64,000 nucleotides of DNA from Rummeliibacillus sp044763875. GTDB taxonomy: Bacteria; Bacillota; Bacilli; Bacillales_A; Planococcaceae. Under the pieces are notes generated by a model. It did not search any database. It worked only from the letters and a program-made list of their open reading frames with translations, and was not told the DNA's origin. Position 1 is the stretch's first letter; each line of letters opens with the position of its first letter. Made by a program: the position numbers and the translations under genes. Below are positions 52,023 through 61,242 of this stretch, one piece after another. The stretch is from contig NZ_JBIWGZ010000003.1 of assembly GCF_044763875.1 (NCBI RefSeq), forward strand, positions 62,001-126,000, in the 5' to 3' direction.

Positions 52023-52520
52023 TTAAAAATTATAGCTTTCTAATGCTTCTTTAATTTCCTCAATTTGCCCTAAATGGCGTTGTTCATGATAGCCTATGAA
52101 AGACACCCATTGATTGATGGATAGCGGACCGAACGCTGGATGAGGTAACGATTTTTGATATAAGTCTTCTTCACTTACTTCTTGAATACTCTTGACTAAA
52201 GCCTCTCTAGAAATTTTTAATTTTTGTTTCAGATTTTCTAATGTTTGATATTCGTTCGATGGAACCCATCCTTCTATTGCTTTCACCTTATGAGTACGAT
52301 CAACTGCTAAATGAACTGGCTTTGATTTTGTTGGATTATATTCGTTTTTTAATAGAGTTTCCTGTATAACACGACTAGCGTCTACTTCTAATAAATAAAG
52401 ATGCTCTAATACTTGCGCAATCGTCCACTTTCCTTCTTCCACTTCTTTATTTAATTGTTCATCCGATAAACCACTTACGCTTTTCAGAAGAGCTTCCCTT
52501 GCTTTAATATTATTTTCCAT
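52023..52520 (-). CDS. DinB superfamily (YfiT/DfsB-like) protein
   Basis: 165 residues, four-helix bundle. Metal-binding His: H40 in WTIAQVLEHLYLLE and the C-terminal GYHEQRHLGQIEEI pair. DinB-superfamily proteins are often bacillithiol-dependent transferases. This is not related to DNA polymerase IV despite the name. AGGGGAGGGAACATTTA precedes the ATG. Confidence 0.82.
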   Translation of the reverse strand: MENNIKAREALLKSVSGLSDEQLNKEVEEGKWTIAQVLEHLYLLEVDASRVIQETLLKNEYNPTKSKPVHLAVDRTHKVKAIEGWVPSNEYQTLENLKQKLKISREALVKSIQEVSEEDLYQKSLPHPAFGPLSINQWVSFIGYHEQRHLGQIEEIKEALESYNF

Positions 52521-52599
52521 TAAATGTTCCCTCCCCTATTGTTAATAGTATTTCTCTACAACTTTCCTCAAACCCTTCTACACATGATTTCATAAAGTA

Positions 52600-52705
52600 A
52601 AATTCCCGGGATATTTGGTGTAATATCCGCGGTTTTTGGGTTACTATCAGCGGGTTTCACTCTAATATCCACGTATTTTTGAATTGTATCTGCGTTCTTT
52701 GCATT
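52600..52705. repeat. Degenerate 21-bp tandem repeat
   Basis: Units start near 52621, 52642, 52663 and 52685: TAATATCCGCGGTTTTTGGG, TACTATCAGCGGGTTTCAC, TAATATCCACGTATTTTTG, TGTATCTGCGTTCTTTGC. The pattern TATCnGCG plus T-rich tail is kept while the rest drifts. No gene in 52521-52843. Confidence 0.45.
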
Positions 52706-52826
52706 TTATGTCTTTATAACCTTGGTTTCTCAACTCATTCGTAGCAAAAATTTAATCATTTTCTTTGTTATCTTCCGCGGATAAAGGTTTTGAGTCGAAT
52801 ACATTTTGGCATCCTCTCAAAACAAA

Positions 52827-52858
52827 AAAAGACTGAGTAAAAATCACTCAGTCTCTTT
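52827..52858 (-). terminator. Terminator of mutA-mutB-meaB
   Basis: On the minus strand GACTGAGT pairs with ACTCAGTC followed by eight T. It includes the last meaB codons. Confidence 0.8.
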
Positions 52859-53923
52859 GGGAAACAACTTCTCTACACCTTGTGCGACAGTTATTTGTCC
52901 ATGTAATATTTGTTGTTCTAATGTTTGTACCTGATTCTTTCTTTCGGGATTTCCGTAGAAGGAATCGATTAGATAATCGTGAATCATGGATTGGAACCAG
53001 TCTGTTGTTTGTTTGCTTCGGCGACTGTCCCAGCCCCCATTTTCAAGTCCCTGTTTTTGGAATTCTAAAATGGTTTCGAGAACTTTATCGAGTCCTTTAT
53101 TTTCATAAGATGATGCTGATAAAGAACGCGTTGTCCAGCCTGGTGTTGCTGGTTGTAAAAGGTGCAGAATCTGTTTATATTCTGCAACTGTTTTTTTGGC
53201 ATTACGGACATTATCGCCATCTGCTTTATGCACAACAATCGTATCGGCAAGTTCCATAATTCCTTTTTTCATGCCTTGTAGCTCGTCTCCTGCTCCTGTC
53301 AAAACAAGTAACAGGAAGAAATCAACCATACCACGTACGATTGTTTCGCTTTGTCCAACGCCGACTGTTTCAATCAAGATGATATCATAACCGGCAGCTT
53401 CACATAAAAGCATCGTTTCACGTGATTTTTTGTGTACGCCACCAAGTGTACCGGCAGACGGAGATGGTCGGATGAAAGCATTCTTCTCACGAGATAGTTC
53501 TTCCATTCTTGTTTTATCCCCTAAAATACTGCCACCCGTAACGGTTGAACTTGGATCAATGGCTAGTACCGCTACTTTGTGACCTTGACTGCAGAGCATT
53601 TTCCCGAAGGTTTCGATAAATGTACTCTTCCCTGCACCAGGTACACCGGTAATCCCAATTCGAATGGAATTGCCTGTATAGGGGAGGAGTTTTTTTAATA
53701 ACTCCTGCCCCTCCACTTTATCATCAACATTTGAGCTTTCAAGAAGTGTAATTGCTTTTGCCAGATGTAGGCGTGAGCCTTCTCTCACTTCGTTAGCTAA
53801 TGCATCTAAGTCAAGACTCACTTTCTTTTTCTTGACAAACTTTTTTCGCTTTGTAGGCTCCATACCATCGTGAATCGCTTTAACACCTGGTTGTACAAAA
53901 AGCGCTGATTCTTTATCAGTCAT
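52844..53923 (-). CDS. meaB: MeaB, GTPase chaperone of methylmalonyl-CoA mutase
   Basis: 359 residues. Walker A GVPGAGKST (residues 93-101), the Mg-binding AIDPSST region, and the ETVGVGQSE switch of MeaB/ArgK G3E GTPases. It protects and reloads the B12 cofactor of the mutase. The start overlaps the mutB stop, so translation is coupled; last gene of mutA-mutB-meaB. Confidence 0.94.
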   Translation of the reverse strand: MTDKESALFVQPGVKAIHDGMEPTKRKKFVKKKKVSLDLDALANEVREGSRLHLAKAITLLESSNVDDKVEGQELLKKLLPYTGNSIRIGITGVPGAGKSTFIETFGKMLCSQGHKVAVLAIDPSSTVTGGSILGDKTRMEELSREKNAFIRPSPSAGTLGGVHKKSRETMLLCEAAGYDIILIETVGVGQSETIVRGMVDFFLLLVLTGAGDELQGMKKGIMELADTIVVHKADGDNVRNAKKTVAEYKQILHLLQPATPGWTTRSLSASSYENKGLDKVLETILEFQKQGLENGGWDSRRSKQTTDWFQSMIHDYLIDSFYGNPERKNQVQTLEQQILHGQITVAQGVEKLFPKETE

Positions 53924-56070
53924 TAAGCTTCCTCGTAGCCTAGTCGTTCATAAATGATTTCAATCATTTTTTGTGATGCGATTGGCAATACAGTACCAGG
54001 TCCAAAGATTGCCGCTGCACCATTTTCATATAAGAATTCGTAATCTTGAGCTGGTATTACACCGCCTACGATTACGATAATATCTTCACGGCCTAATTTT
54101 TTTAGTTCTGCGACTAATTCAGGAACTAATGTTTTATGGCCAGCTGCAAGTGAAGATACGCCAACAACGTGAACATCGTTTTCTACAGCCATTTGAGCTG
54201 TTTCTTCTGGTGTCATAAATAATGGTGAAATATCGACGTCAAAGCCAAAGTCAGCATATGCAGTCGCAACTACTTTCGCACCACGGTCATGACCATCTTG
54301 GCCCATTTTAGCAACTAAAATACGTGGGCGACGACCTTCATTTTCTAAGAACTCATCTGTCATTTGTTTAATTTCAGTAATAGCTTCTGTATCTGAATAG
54401 TTTGAAGCATATACACCACTAATTGAACGAATGACCGCTTTATGGCGTCCAGATACTTCTTCAATAGCATCAGAAATTTCACCAAGTGTTGCACGTGCAC
54501 GAGCAGCGTCTACTGCAACAGCAAGTAAGTTTTCTTCACCAGTTTGTGCTGCTTTTGTTAATCGTGCTAAGTGGCGTTTCACTTCTTCATCATCTCGTTC
54601 AGCTTTCATTTTGTTAATACGGTCAATTTGAGATTGACGTACTAATGTGTTATCGATATCCAAAATTTCGATTGGTTCTTCTTCAGTCAATCGATATTTG
54701 TTTACACCGATAATGGTTTCTGCTTTTGAGTCGATTTTCGCTTGGCGTTTCGCTGCTGCTTCTTCGACTTTCATTTTTGGAAGACCCGTTTCGATTGCTT
54801 TAGCCATACCACCTAGTTCTTCGACTTCTTCAATCAATTTCCATGCTGATTCAGTTAATTCATCTGTCAATTTTTCAACATAGTATGAACCGCCCCATGG
54901 ATCGATTGTTTTTGTCATACCTGTTTCATTTTGTAAGAACAATTGTGTATTACGTGCGATACGAGCAGAGAAATCAGTAGGAAGTGCAATCGCTTCATCA
55001 AGTGCATTTGTATGAAGGGATTGCGTATGTCCCATTGTTGCTGCATTAGCTTCGACTAACGTACGTGTCACGTTATTGAATGGATCTTGTTCTGTTAAAG
55101 ACCAACCAGAAGTTTGTGAGTGTGTACGTAATGCAAGCGTTTTTGGATTTTCTGGATTAAATGTAGACATCATTTGTGCCCAAATTCGACGAGCTGCACG
55201 CATTTTCGCAACTTCCATGTAATAATTCATACCGATTGCCCAGAAGAATGATAAACGTGGTGCAAATTTATCGATATCAATACCAGCTTTCAACCCTGTA
55301 CGAACATATTCAAGTCCATCCGCTAATGTATAAGCAAGTTCGATATCGTTTGTAGCACCAGCTTCTTGGATATGGTAACCAGAAATTGAAATAGAGTTAA
55401 ATTTCGGCATGAATTTTGAAGTATATTCAAAAATATCAGCGATAATTTTCATTGACATTTCTGGTGGGTAAATATATGTGTTACGAACCATATATTCTTT
55501 TAAAATATCATTTTGGATTGTACCCATTAATTTATCAGGTGTTACGCCTTGTTCTTCCGCAGTAACAATATAGAATGCAAGAACTGGAAGAACTGCACCA
55601 TTCATTGTCATGGATACAGACATTTGATCAAGTGGAATGCCATTAAATAGAATTTTCGTATCTTCTACTGAGTCTATTGCGACACCGGCTTTACCTACAT
55701 CACCAGTTACACGAGGGTGATCTGAGTCATAACCGCGGTGTGTTGCAAGGTCAAATGCAACTGATAAACCTTTTTGTCCCATCGCAAGGTTTCGGCGATA
55801 GAATGCATTTGATTCTTCAGCAGTTGAGAAACCTGCATATTGACGGATTGTCCAAGGACGACCTACATACATTGTTGGATATGGTCCACGAGTATTTGGA
55901 GCAATACCAGCAACATCATTTAGATGTTTTAGTCCTTTGTAATCTTCTTTTGTGTAAACATTTTTCACTTCAATGTTCTCATTTGTATTGAATGTTTCAG
56001 TTGAAGTGGGTACTTGTTCTTGTTGTAATACATCTTCTATTGAAATCTCTGCAAAGTTTGGCTTGCTCAT
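53923..56070 (-). CDS. mutB: Methylmalonyl-CoA mutase large subunit
   Basis: 715 residues from the ATG at 56070 (MSKPNFAEIS; GGAGGTTCAACG upstream), rather than a longer upstream reading. N-terminal TIM barrel with YPTMYVGRPWTIRQYAGFSTA; C-terminal B12-binding domain with DGHDRG (base-off His of DxHxxG) about 125 residues from the end. It converts (R)-methylmalonyl-CoA to succinyl-CoA using adenosylcobalamin. Overlaps mutA by 4 bp. Confidence 0.95.
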   Translation of the reverse strand: MSKPNFAEISIEDVLQQEQVPTSTETFNTNENIEVKNVYTKEDYKGLKHLNDVAGIAPNTRGPYPTMYVGRPWTIRQYAGFSTAEESNAFYRRNLAMGQKGLSVAFDLATHRGYDSDHPRVTGDVGKAGVAIDSVEDTKILFNGIPLDQMSVSMTMNGAVLPVLAFYIVTAEEQGVTPDKLMGTIQNDILKEYMVRNTYIYPPEMSMKIIADIFEYTSKFMPKFNSISISGYHIQEAGATNDIELAYTLADGLEYVRTGLKAGIDIDKFAPRLSFFWAIGMNYYMEVAKMRAARRIWAQMMSTFNPENPKTLALRTHSQTSGWSLTEQDPFNNVTRTLVEANAATMGHTQSLHTNALDEAIALPTDFSARIARNTQLFLQNETGMTKTIDPWGGSYYVEKLTDELTESAWKLIEEVEELGGMAKAIETGLPKMKVEEAAAKRQAKIDSKAETIIGVNKYRLTEEEPIEILDIDNTLVRQSQIDRINKMKAERDDEEVKRHLARLTKAAQTGEENLLAVAVDAARARATLGEISDAIEEVSGRHKAVIRSISGVYASNYSDTEAITEIKQMTDEFLENEGRRPRILVAKMGQDGHDRGAKVVATAYADFGFDVDISPLFMTPEETAQMAVENDVHVVGVSSLAAGHKTLVPELVAELKKLGREDIIVIVGGVIPAQDYEFLYENGAAAIFGPGTVLPIASQKMIEIIYERLGYEEA

Positions 56071-57728
56071 CGTTGAACCTCCTTCAAGGTATCTTGGATG
56101 CCTTGTAATTTCTCGATAATATTTTGACCAGCATAGACAAAGCCATTTAAGCCTTGGCTTTCCCAATCTTCATCAAATTTACCTGCTGCATCAAGGATTA
56201 CATGTCCAGGTTTTGCAGCTAATAATGCTGGAATGACTTCTTTTGTATCTTCATCGATTGCGCTAAATACGACATAATCTGCAGAAGTGTTTGCTAACCA
56301 CTCTTGTGCTTTTTCTACATCAGTAAATGGTTCTGTTTCTTCAGCTGTAATACCTGCAGTAGCGAATACACCTTTTACAAAGTCTGTACGTGGTTTAATC
56401 TTTTTGAAAGAACCATAAGTTAGAATTGCAACATTAATCGGTGATTTTTTGAATTCATGTCGAAGATCTTCGAATGGTTTTGCGATACGATTCACTTCAT
56501 AGAAGGATTCTGTAGGTAATTCTTCTTGAGCGTTTGCAAAATCATTTGTACCAACTAAAACTGTTTTACGACGTTCAACATCTAGGATCCGTTTTGCCAT
56601 CATTTCTTCAAGTTCTTTTTGAAGATTGCCAGATGCAACATAAGCACTATAGCCGCCTGCTTCTTCGATTTCGACAAATTTCGCCCAAGCTTCCTTCACA
56701 AGATCATGCGTTAATGATTCGATGTAATATGAACCACCAGCTGGATCCAATACTTTTGTTACATGAGATTCTTCTTTTATCACTAGTGAAACATTTCGTG
56801 CGATACGAATTGATTGTTTTGTTGGTTTTGTTAATACATCATGAGGATGTACTGTCACCACGTCCGCTCCACCTAAAACAGCGGAGAAAGCTTCATTACC
56901 AGCACGTAAAAGATTTACATACACATCTAATTTAGAAAAACTACGCAAAGATGTTTCTGCAAGGATTTTCACAGGTTGTGGTTTTTTAACACCATGTCCT
57001 AAAGCAAATGCTTTCCATAACACTCTAAATGCACGAAGTTTCGCAATTTCCATAAAGAATTTTGTATCAACAGAAAATGATACAAAGAATTGTTTTTCGA
57101 ATTCCTCAAAACTTATGTTGCCAGCTAACTCACTCGCTTTTGCAAGTGCAATGGCTAATTCTTGAACGGCATTTGCCCCTTCATAATGCGCATCAGAAAT
57201 GTAAGCGTTTAACTTTCGAACATTCGGAAAATCAGAAATATTAAATATTTCTCTTGATTTGATAAATCCTGTTACTTCTTTATTTTCAATGTAATTAAAT
57301 ACATTTAATACTGCTGGATCCACTACATTGATGCAAAATGGATGTTTTTCAAGTAATTTCGCCAATTGTTTTAGTGCAAATTCATTCCATTCGAAATTCA
57401 CTTTACCAACTGTGACATATTGATTACCACGCTCAAAAGAATCTTCTACTTGTGCTATAAATTCTTCAATTGTATCACCGAAAGCTTCTTGTGCTAAGCC
57501 AAATACACCTTCAGTTTGCATTGCTCGAATAGTAGAAACCTGTTCTTCTAATTTGCCATCAACTTTTGCTAATAGGCTTTCAGCAGTATATAAAGGTTCT
57601 TGTGTGATACCTTCAATTGTTTTAGTAAATAATGATTCAAAAGGTTTCCCCTTCAAAGCTTTTATCGATGTTTCCTTCCATTCATCATAAGAAGGATTTG
57701 TAAATTCTACTTCTTTCATTTTTGTCAT
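56067..57728 (-). CDS. mutA: Methylmalonyl-CoA mutase small subunit
   Basis: 553 residues from the ATG at 57728 (MTKMKEVEF); no ideal Shine-Dalgarno is close (AAGGGGGGAAG lies about 18 bases upstream), so the ATG at 57719 is also possible. Barrel-type domain with SYYIESLTHDLVKEAW, and a C-terminal B12-domain-like part lacking the DxHxxG motif, as usual for the non-catalytic partner. First gene of the operon, after the bkd terminator. Confidence 0.9.
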   Translation of the reverse strand: MTKMKEVEFTNPSYDEWKETSIKALKGKPFESLFTKTIEGITQEPLYTAESLLAKVDGKLEEQVSTIRAMQTEGVFGLAQEAFGDTIEEFIAQVEDSFERGNQYVTVGKVNFEWNEFALKQLAKLLEKHPFCINVVDPAVLNVFNYIENKEVTGFIKSREIFNISDFPNVRKLNAYISDAHYEGANAVQELAIALAKASELAGNISFEEFEKQFFVSFSVDTKFFMEIAKLRAFRVLWKAFALGHGVKKPQPVKILAETSLRSFSKLDVYVNLLRAGNEAFSAVLGGADVVTVHPHDVLTKPTKQSIRIARNVSLVIKEESHVTKVLDPAGGSYYIESLTHDLVKEAWAKFVEIEEAGGYSAYVASGNLQKELEEMMAKRILDVERRKTVLVGTNDFANAQEELPTESFYEVNRIAKPFEDLRHEFKKSPINVAILTYGSFKKIKPRTDFVKGVFATAGITAEETEPFTDVEKAQEWLANTSADYVVFSAIDEDTKEVIPALLAAKPGHVILDAAGKFDEDWESQGLNGFVYAGQNIIEKLQGIQDTLKEVQR

Positions 57729-57808
57729 ACGGACGCGATGACGCTTCCCCCCTTCGGTGATTCTATTAACTATTTTACACAACATTGTGGATTGGTAAAA
57801 GTAAAAAA

Positions 57809-57842
57809 AGTCTGAAAACCGTAATATAACGGTTTTCAGACT
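57809..57842 (-). terminator. Terminator of the bkd operon
   Basis: AGTCTGAAAACCGT pairs with ACGGTTTTCAGACT, followed on the minus strand by TTTTTTTAC. It separates bkdB from mutA, so mutA should have its own promoter in the roughly 80 bp between. Confidence 0.85.
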
Positions 57843-57846
57843 ACTG

Positions 57847-59112
57847 TTAATAAATTGAAGTATTGTCATTTGAGATGTTTTCGAGAATTTCCTTCACGCG
57901 AGCGAGAAATTTCCCACTAATAAATCCATCTAAAATTCTATGATCAATTGATAAACAAATATTTACCATATCCCGTGCAGCGAACATTCCGCCGTTCATA
58001 ATAACAGGACGTTTGACAATGGATTCAATTTGTAAAATAGCAGCTTGAGGGTAATTGATTATGCCCATAGATTGTACAGAACCAAACGAACCTGTGTTAT
58101 TGACAGTAAATGTTCCGCCTTGCATATCCTCAGATTTTAGCTTGCCACTTCTTACTTTCGTTGCTAGCTCATAAATTTCCTTAGCAATTCCTTTGATGGA
58201 TTTATCATCAGCATTGTGAATGACTGGTACAAATAATGAATCTTCCGTCGCAACAGCTATAGACAAGTTAATCTCTTTTTTCTGGATGATTTTGTCACCT
58301 TGCCATTGTGAATTCATCATCGGGAATTCTTTCAAAGCTTGCGATACAGCTTTTACAAAGAAAGCAAAGTAAGTAAGACTGTATCCTTCTTTCTTTTTAA
58401 ATTCGTCTTTGATTGAATCACGATAACTTACTAAGTCTGTCACATCAACTTCCATCATCATCCATGCGTGCGGTATTTCTTGTGTACTTGTCACCATATT
58501 TTTTGCGATGGCTTTACGCACACCGGATATTGGAATTTCAATATCCCCTGAACTGATTGGCGTAAATTCTTTTTCCACTTTGGATTCAGCAACTGGTTGT
58601 TGTTTCACTTCTACTACAGGCTTCTCATCTGTTTGTGTAGAAGCTTTTGGAATAAATCCTTCTTCCAGTATTCTTTGAATATCTTTTCTCGTAATACGCC
58701 CTGAAGTACCGCTACCTTCCACTTGAGTCAAATCAATTTTATGTTCTGCAGCTAAGCGTACGACTGCTGGAGAATATCTTGTTTTCATGGATTGATCTGT
58801 TGGTTTTGTGGATGTAGCAACATTGGTACTTGGACTATTTTGAGGTGCCTTTTTAGTTGTTGCAGCTTCTTCAATTTCAATCTTGCAAACAACTTCGCCA
58901 ACAGCAATTGTGTCGCCTTCGTTTGCAATCAGCTCTCCTATTGTACCTGTAAAAGATGAAGGAAGTTCTGCTGTTACTTTGTCTGTTTGTACTTCAGCCA
59001 AAGTATCATATTTTTTTACTTGATCGCCTGGCTTAACCAACCATTTTTCAATCGTTCCTTCTGTTACACTTTCACCTAACTGTGGCATTGTGATGTTTTG
59101 AGTTGCCATCAT
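57847..59112 (-). CDS. bkdB: Branched-chain 2-oxoacid dehydrogenase E2
   Basis: 421 residues. Lipoyl domain with EVQTDKVTAE (lipoylated Lys45), an Ala/Thr/Ser-rich linker, E3-binding domain (about 112-151, RYSPAVVRLAAEHKIDL), linker, then the acyltransferase core ending with the catalytic SIDHRILDG. Transfers branched acyl groups to CoA. Last gene of the bkd operon. Confidence 0.95.
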   Translation of the reverse strand: MMATQNITMPQLGESVTEGTIEKWLVKPGDQVKKYDTLAEVQTDKVTAELPSSFTGTIGELIANEGDTIAVGEVVCKIEIEEAATTKKAPQNSPSTNVATSTKPTDQSMKTRYSPAVVRLAAEHKIDLTQVEGSGTSGRITRKDIQRILEEGFIPKASTQTDEKPVVEVKQQPVAESKVEKEFTPISSGDIEIPISGVRKAIAKNMVTSTQEIPHAWMMMEVDVTDLVSYRDSIKDEFKKKEGYSLTYFAFFVKAVSQALKEFPMMNSQWQGDKIIQKKEINLSIAVATEDSLFVPVIHNADDKSIKGIAKEIYELATKVRSGKLKSEDMQGGTFTVNNTGSFGSVQSMGIINYPQAAILQIESIVKRPVIMNGGMFAARDMVNICLSIDHRILDGFISGKFLARVKEILENISNDNTSIY

Positions 59113-59171
59113 ATAACCCCCTTTACCTTTTAGAAAATATCCGGTTTCAGCAGCTCACAGGATATGAGTCA

Positions 59172-59210
59172 GATAGCCGTTGCCACAGACCGTGGCGCGC
59201 TTAGGCTATC
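59172..59210. other. Hairpin module of type A elements within the bkd operon
   Basis: GATAGCC and GGCTATC form an outer stem, GCCAC and GTGGC an inner one. The sequence GCCGTTGCCACAGACCGTGG matches the internal module of type A copies 1 and 3 (about 160-225 and 37300-37360). It fills most of the 123-bp gap between bkdAB and bkdB and may affect processing or stability of the mRNA. Confidence 0.6.
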
Positions 59211-59235
59211 TTCCTTAAGACGAGCCGCTTCAGCA

Positions 59236-60219
59236 TTAAAATTCTGCTAATTCACGCATTGCTTGCTCTACTTTTTCTGGATTAATCATAAAGAATTTTT
59301 CCATTGTTGGTGCATATGGCATTGCAGGTACATCAGGTCCTGCTAATCGTTTAATCGGTGCATCAAGATCAAATAGCGCATGTTCCGCAATGATCGCAGC
59401 CACTTCACCTATGACACTACCTTCTTTGTTATCTTCTGTTACAAGTAAAACTTTACCTGTTTTTTTCGCAGCTTCAATAATTGCTTCTTGATCAAGTGGA
59501 TAAATCGTACGCAAATCTAAAATATGAGCAGAAATCCCATCTTTTTCAAGTCGTTCTGCAGCTTGTAATGCAAAATGAACGGCTAATCCATAAGTAATCA
59601 CCGTAATATCTTCGCCTTCGCGTTTAACATCCGCTTTCCCAATTTCGATTGTGTAGTCATCATCAGGAACTTCGCCTTTAATCAAACGATAGGCTCTTTT
59701 ATGTTCAAAGAACAATACAGGATCTTCATCACGAATTGCTGCTTTTAACAAACCTTTTGCATCATAAGGTGTAGAAGGAATGACGATTTTCAAACCTGGT
59801 TGATTGGCAAATACAGCTTCTACTGATTGTGAATGGTAAAGTGCGCCGTGAATACCTCCGCCAAAAGGTGCTCTGATCACCATTGGACAAGTCCAGTCAT
59901 TATTTGAACGGTAGCGAATTCTTGCAGCTTCAGAGACAATTTGGTTAACAGCAGGCATGATAAAATCTGCAAACTGCATTTCAGCAATTGGTCTCAATCC
60001 ATACATTGCTGCACCAATTCCAACCCCTGCAATAGCAGATTCAGCTAAAGGTGTATCGATGACTCTTTCTTCCCCAAATTGTTCATACAGTCCTTGGGTT
60101 GCTTTAAAAACGCCACCTTTACGACCAACGTCCTCACCAAGTACGAAGACGCGTTCATCTCTTTCCATTTCTTCTTTCATTGCTAATGTAATCGCATCAA
60201 TATAAGATAAAATAGCCAT
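59236..60219 (-). CDS. bkdAB: Branched-chain 2-oxoacid dehydrogenase E1 beta
   Basis: 327 residues: SYIDAITLAMKEEMERDERVFVLGEDVG start, and the transketolase pyrimidine domain with EMQFADFIMPAVNQIVSEAA. Pairs with BkdAA to bind thiamine diphosphate. 3 bp after bkdAA. Confidence 0.95.
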   Translation of the reverse strand: MAILSYIDAITLAMKEEMERDERVFVLGEDVGRKGGVFKATQGLYEQFGEERVIDTPLAESAIAGVGIGAAMYGLRPIAEMQFADFIMPAVNQIVSEAARIRYRSNNDWTCPMVIRAPFGGGIHGALYHSQSVEAVFANQPGLKIVIPSTPYDAKGLLKAAIRDEDPVLFFEHKRAYRLIKGEVPDDDYTIEIGKADVKREGEDITVITYGLAVHFALQAAERLEKDGISAHILDLRTIYPLDQEAIIEAAKKTGKVLLVTEDNKEGSVIGEVAAIIAEHALFDLDAPIKRLAGPDVPAMPYAPTMEKFFMINPEKVEQAMRELAEF

Positions 60220-60222
60220 TTG

Positions 60223-61227
60223 TTACACCTCCTCTTGTTCTGCATAGACATATTTTAGTGCGTCCTCAGGTGCAGCATAAGGAGCTTGCTCTGCATAATC
60301 AGTTGCTTCATCAATTTCAGCCATAATTTCTTCTTGTAGTTTTTCTTCAATTTCAGCAGTTAAGATGTTTTGTTCTCTTAGATAACTTGAAAATCTTATA
60401 ATTGGATCATTAGCTTTACCTTCGGCTAGATCCTCTTCAGTACGATATTGACGTTGATCATCGTCGGAAGAATGTGCAGTTAAACGATAACAAACAGATT
60501 CTATCAAGCTAGGACCTTCACCTGCTCTTGCACGGTCCGCAGCTTCTTTTACTACTTTGTATACTTCTATTGGATCATTTCCATCTACTGTTACTCCAGG
60601 CATTCCGTAACCAATTGCGCGATCTGATATGTTTTCACAGGCAATTTGTTTATTTAATGGAACGGAAATAGCATAACGGTTATTTTCCACCATAATGATA
60701 ACTGGCAATTTATGGACACCTGCAAAATTAGCTCCTTCATGGAAATCTCCTTGATTGGATGATCCCTCACCTAAAGTCACAAACGTTACAAAATCCTTCT
60801 TTTGCATTTTACCAGCAAGCGCAACGCCCACTGCATGTGGTACTTGTGTTGTAACCGGGGAGGAGCCTGTTAATATACGGTTTTTCTTCTGACCAAAATG
60901 CCCTGGCATTTGTCTACCACCAGAGTTCGGATCTTCTGCTTTCGCAAAAGCAGATAACATTAAATCTTTTGTTGTCATCCCAAAGTGTAATACAACACCC
61001 ATATCTCTGTAGTATGGTGCCACAAAATCTTCTTCACGATTTAGTGCAAAAGCTGCACCGACTTGAGCGGCTTCTTGACCTTGGCAAGAAATTACAAATG
61101 GAATTTTACCTGCTCGATTTAAAAGCCACATTCTTTCATCTAATCGACGTGCTAATAGCATTGTTCTGTACATTTCAAGTACTACTTCATCTGATAAGCC
61201 TAATGCAGCGTGTCTATTTTCAGTCAT
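60223..61227 (-). CDS. bkdAA: Branched-chain 2-oxoacid dehydrogenase E1 alpha
   Basis: 334 residues. Thiamine diphosphate motif GEGSSNQGDFHEGANFAGV with NNRYAIS, and the RYRTEED-type phosphorylation-loop region SSDDDQRQYRTEEDL. Decarboxylates the branched 2-oxoacids. 15 bp after lpdV, 3 bp before bkdAB. Confidence 0.95.
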   Translation of the reverse strand: MTENRHAALGLSDEVVLEMYRTMLLARRLDERMWLLNRAGKIPFVISCQGQEAAQVGAAFALNREEDFVAPYYRDMGVVLHFGMTTKDLMLSAFAKAEDPNSGGRQMPGHFGQKKNRILTGSSPVTTQVPHAVGVALAGKMQKKDFVTFVTLGEGSSNQGDFHEGANFAGVHKLPVIIMVENNRYAISVPLNKQIACENISDRAIGYGMPGVTVDGNDPIEVYKVVKEAADRARAGEGPSLIESVCYRLTAHSSDDDQRQYRTEEDLAEGKANDPIIRFSSYLREQNILTAEIEEKLQEEIMAEIDEATDYAEQAPYAAPEDALKYVYAEQEEV

Positions 61228-61242
61228 ATTTTCATCTCTCCC

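Noticed and set aside
52023..52520. Link between the DinB-superfamily protein and DNA polymerase IV
   Set aside because: The names coincide; the protein is a metal-binding four-helix bundle unrelated to Y-family polymerases.
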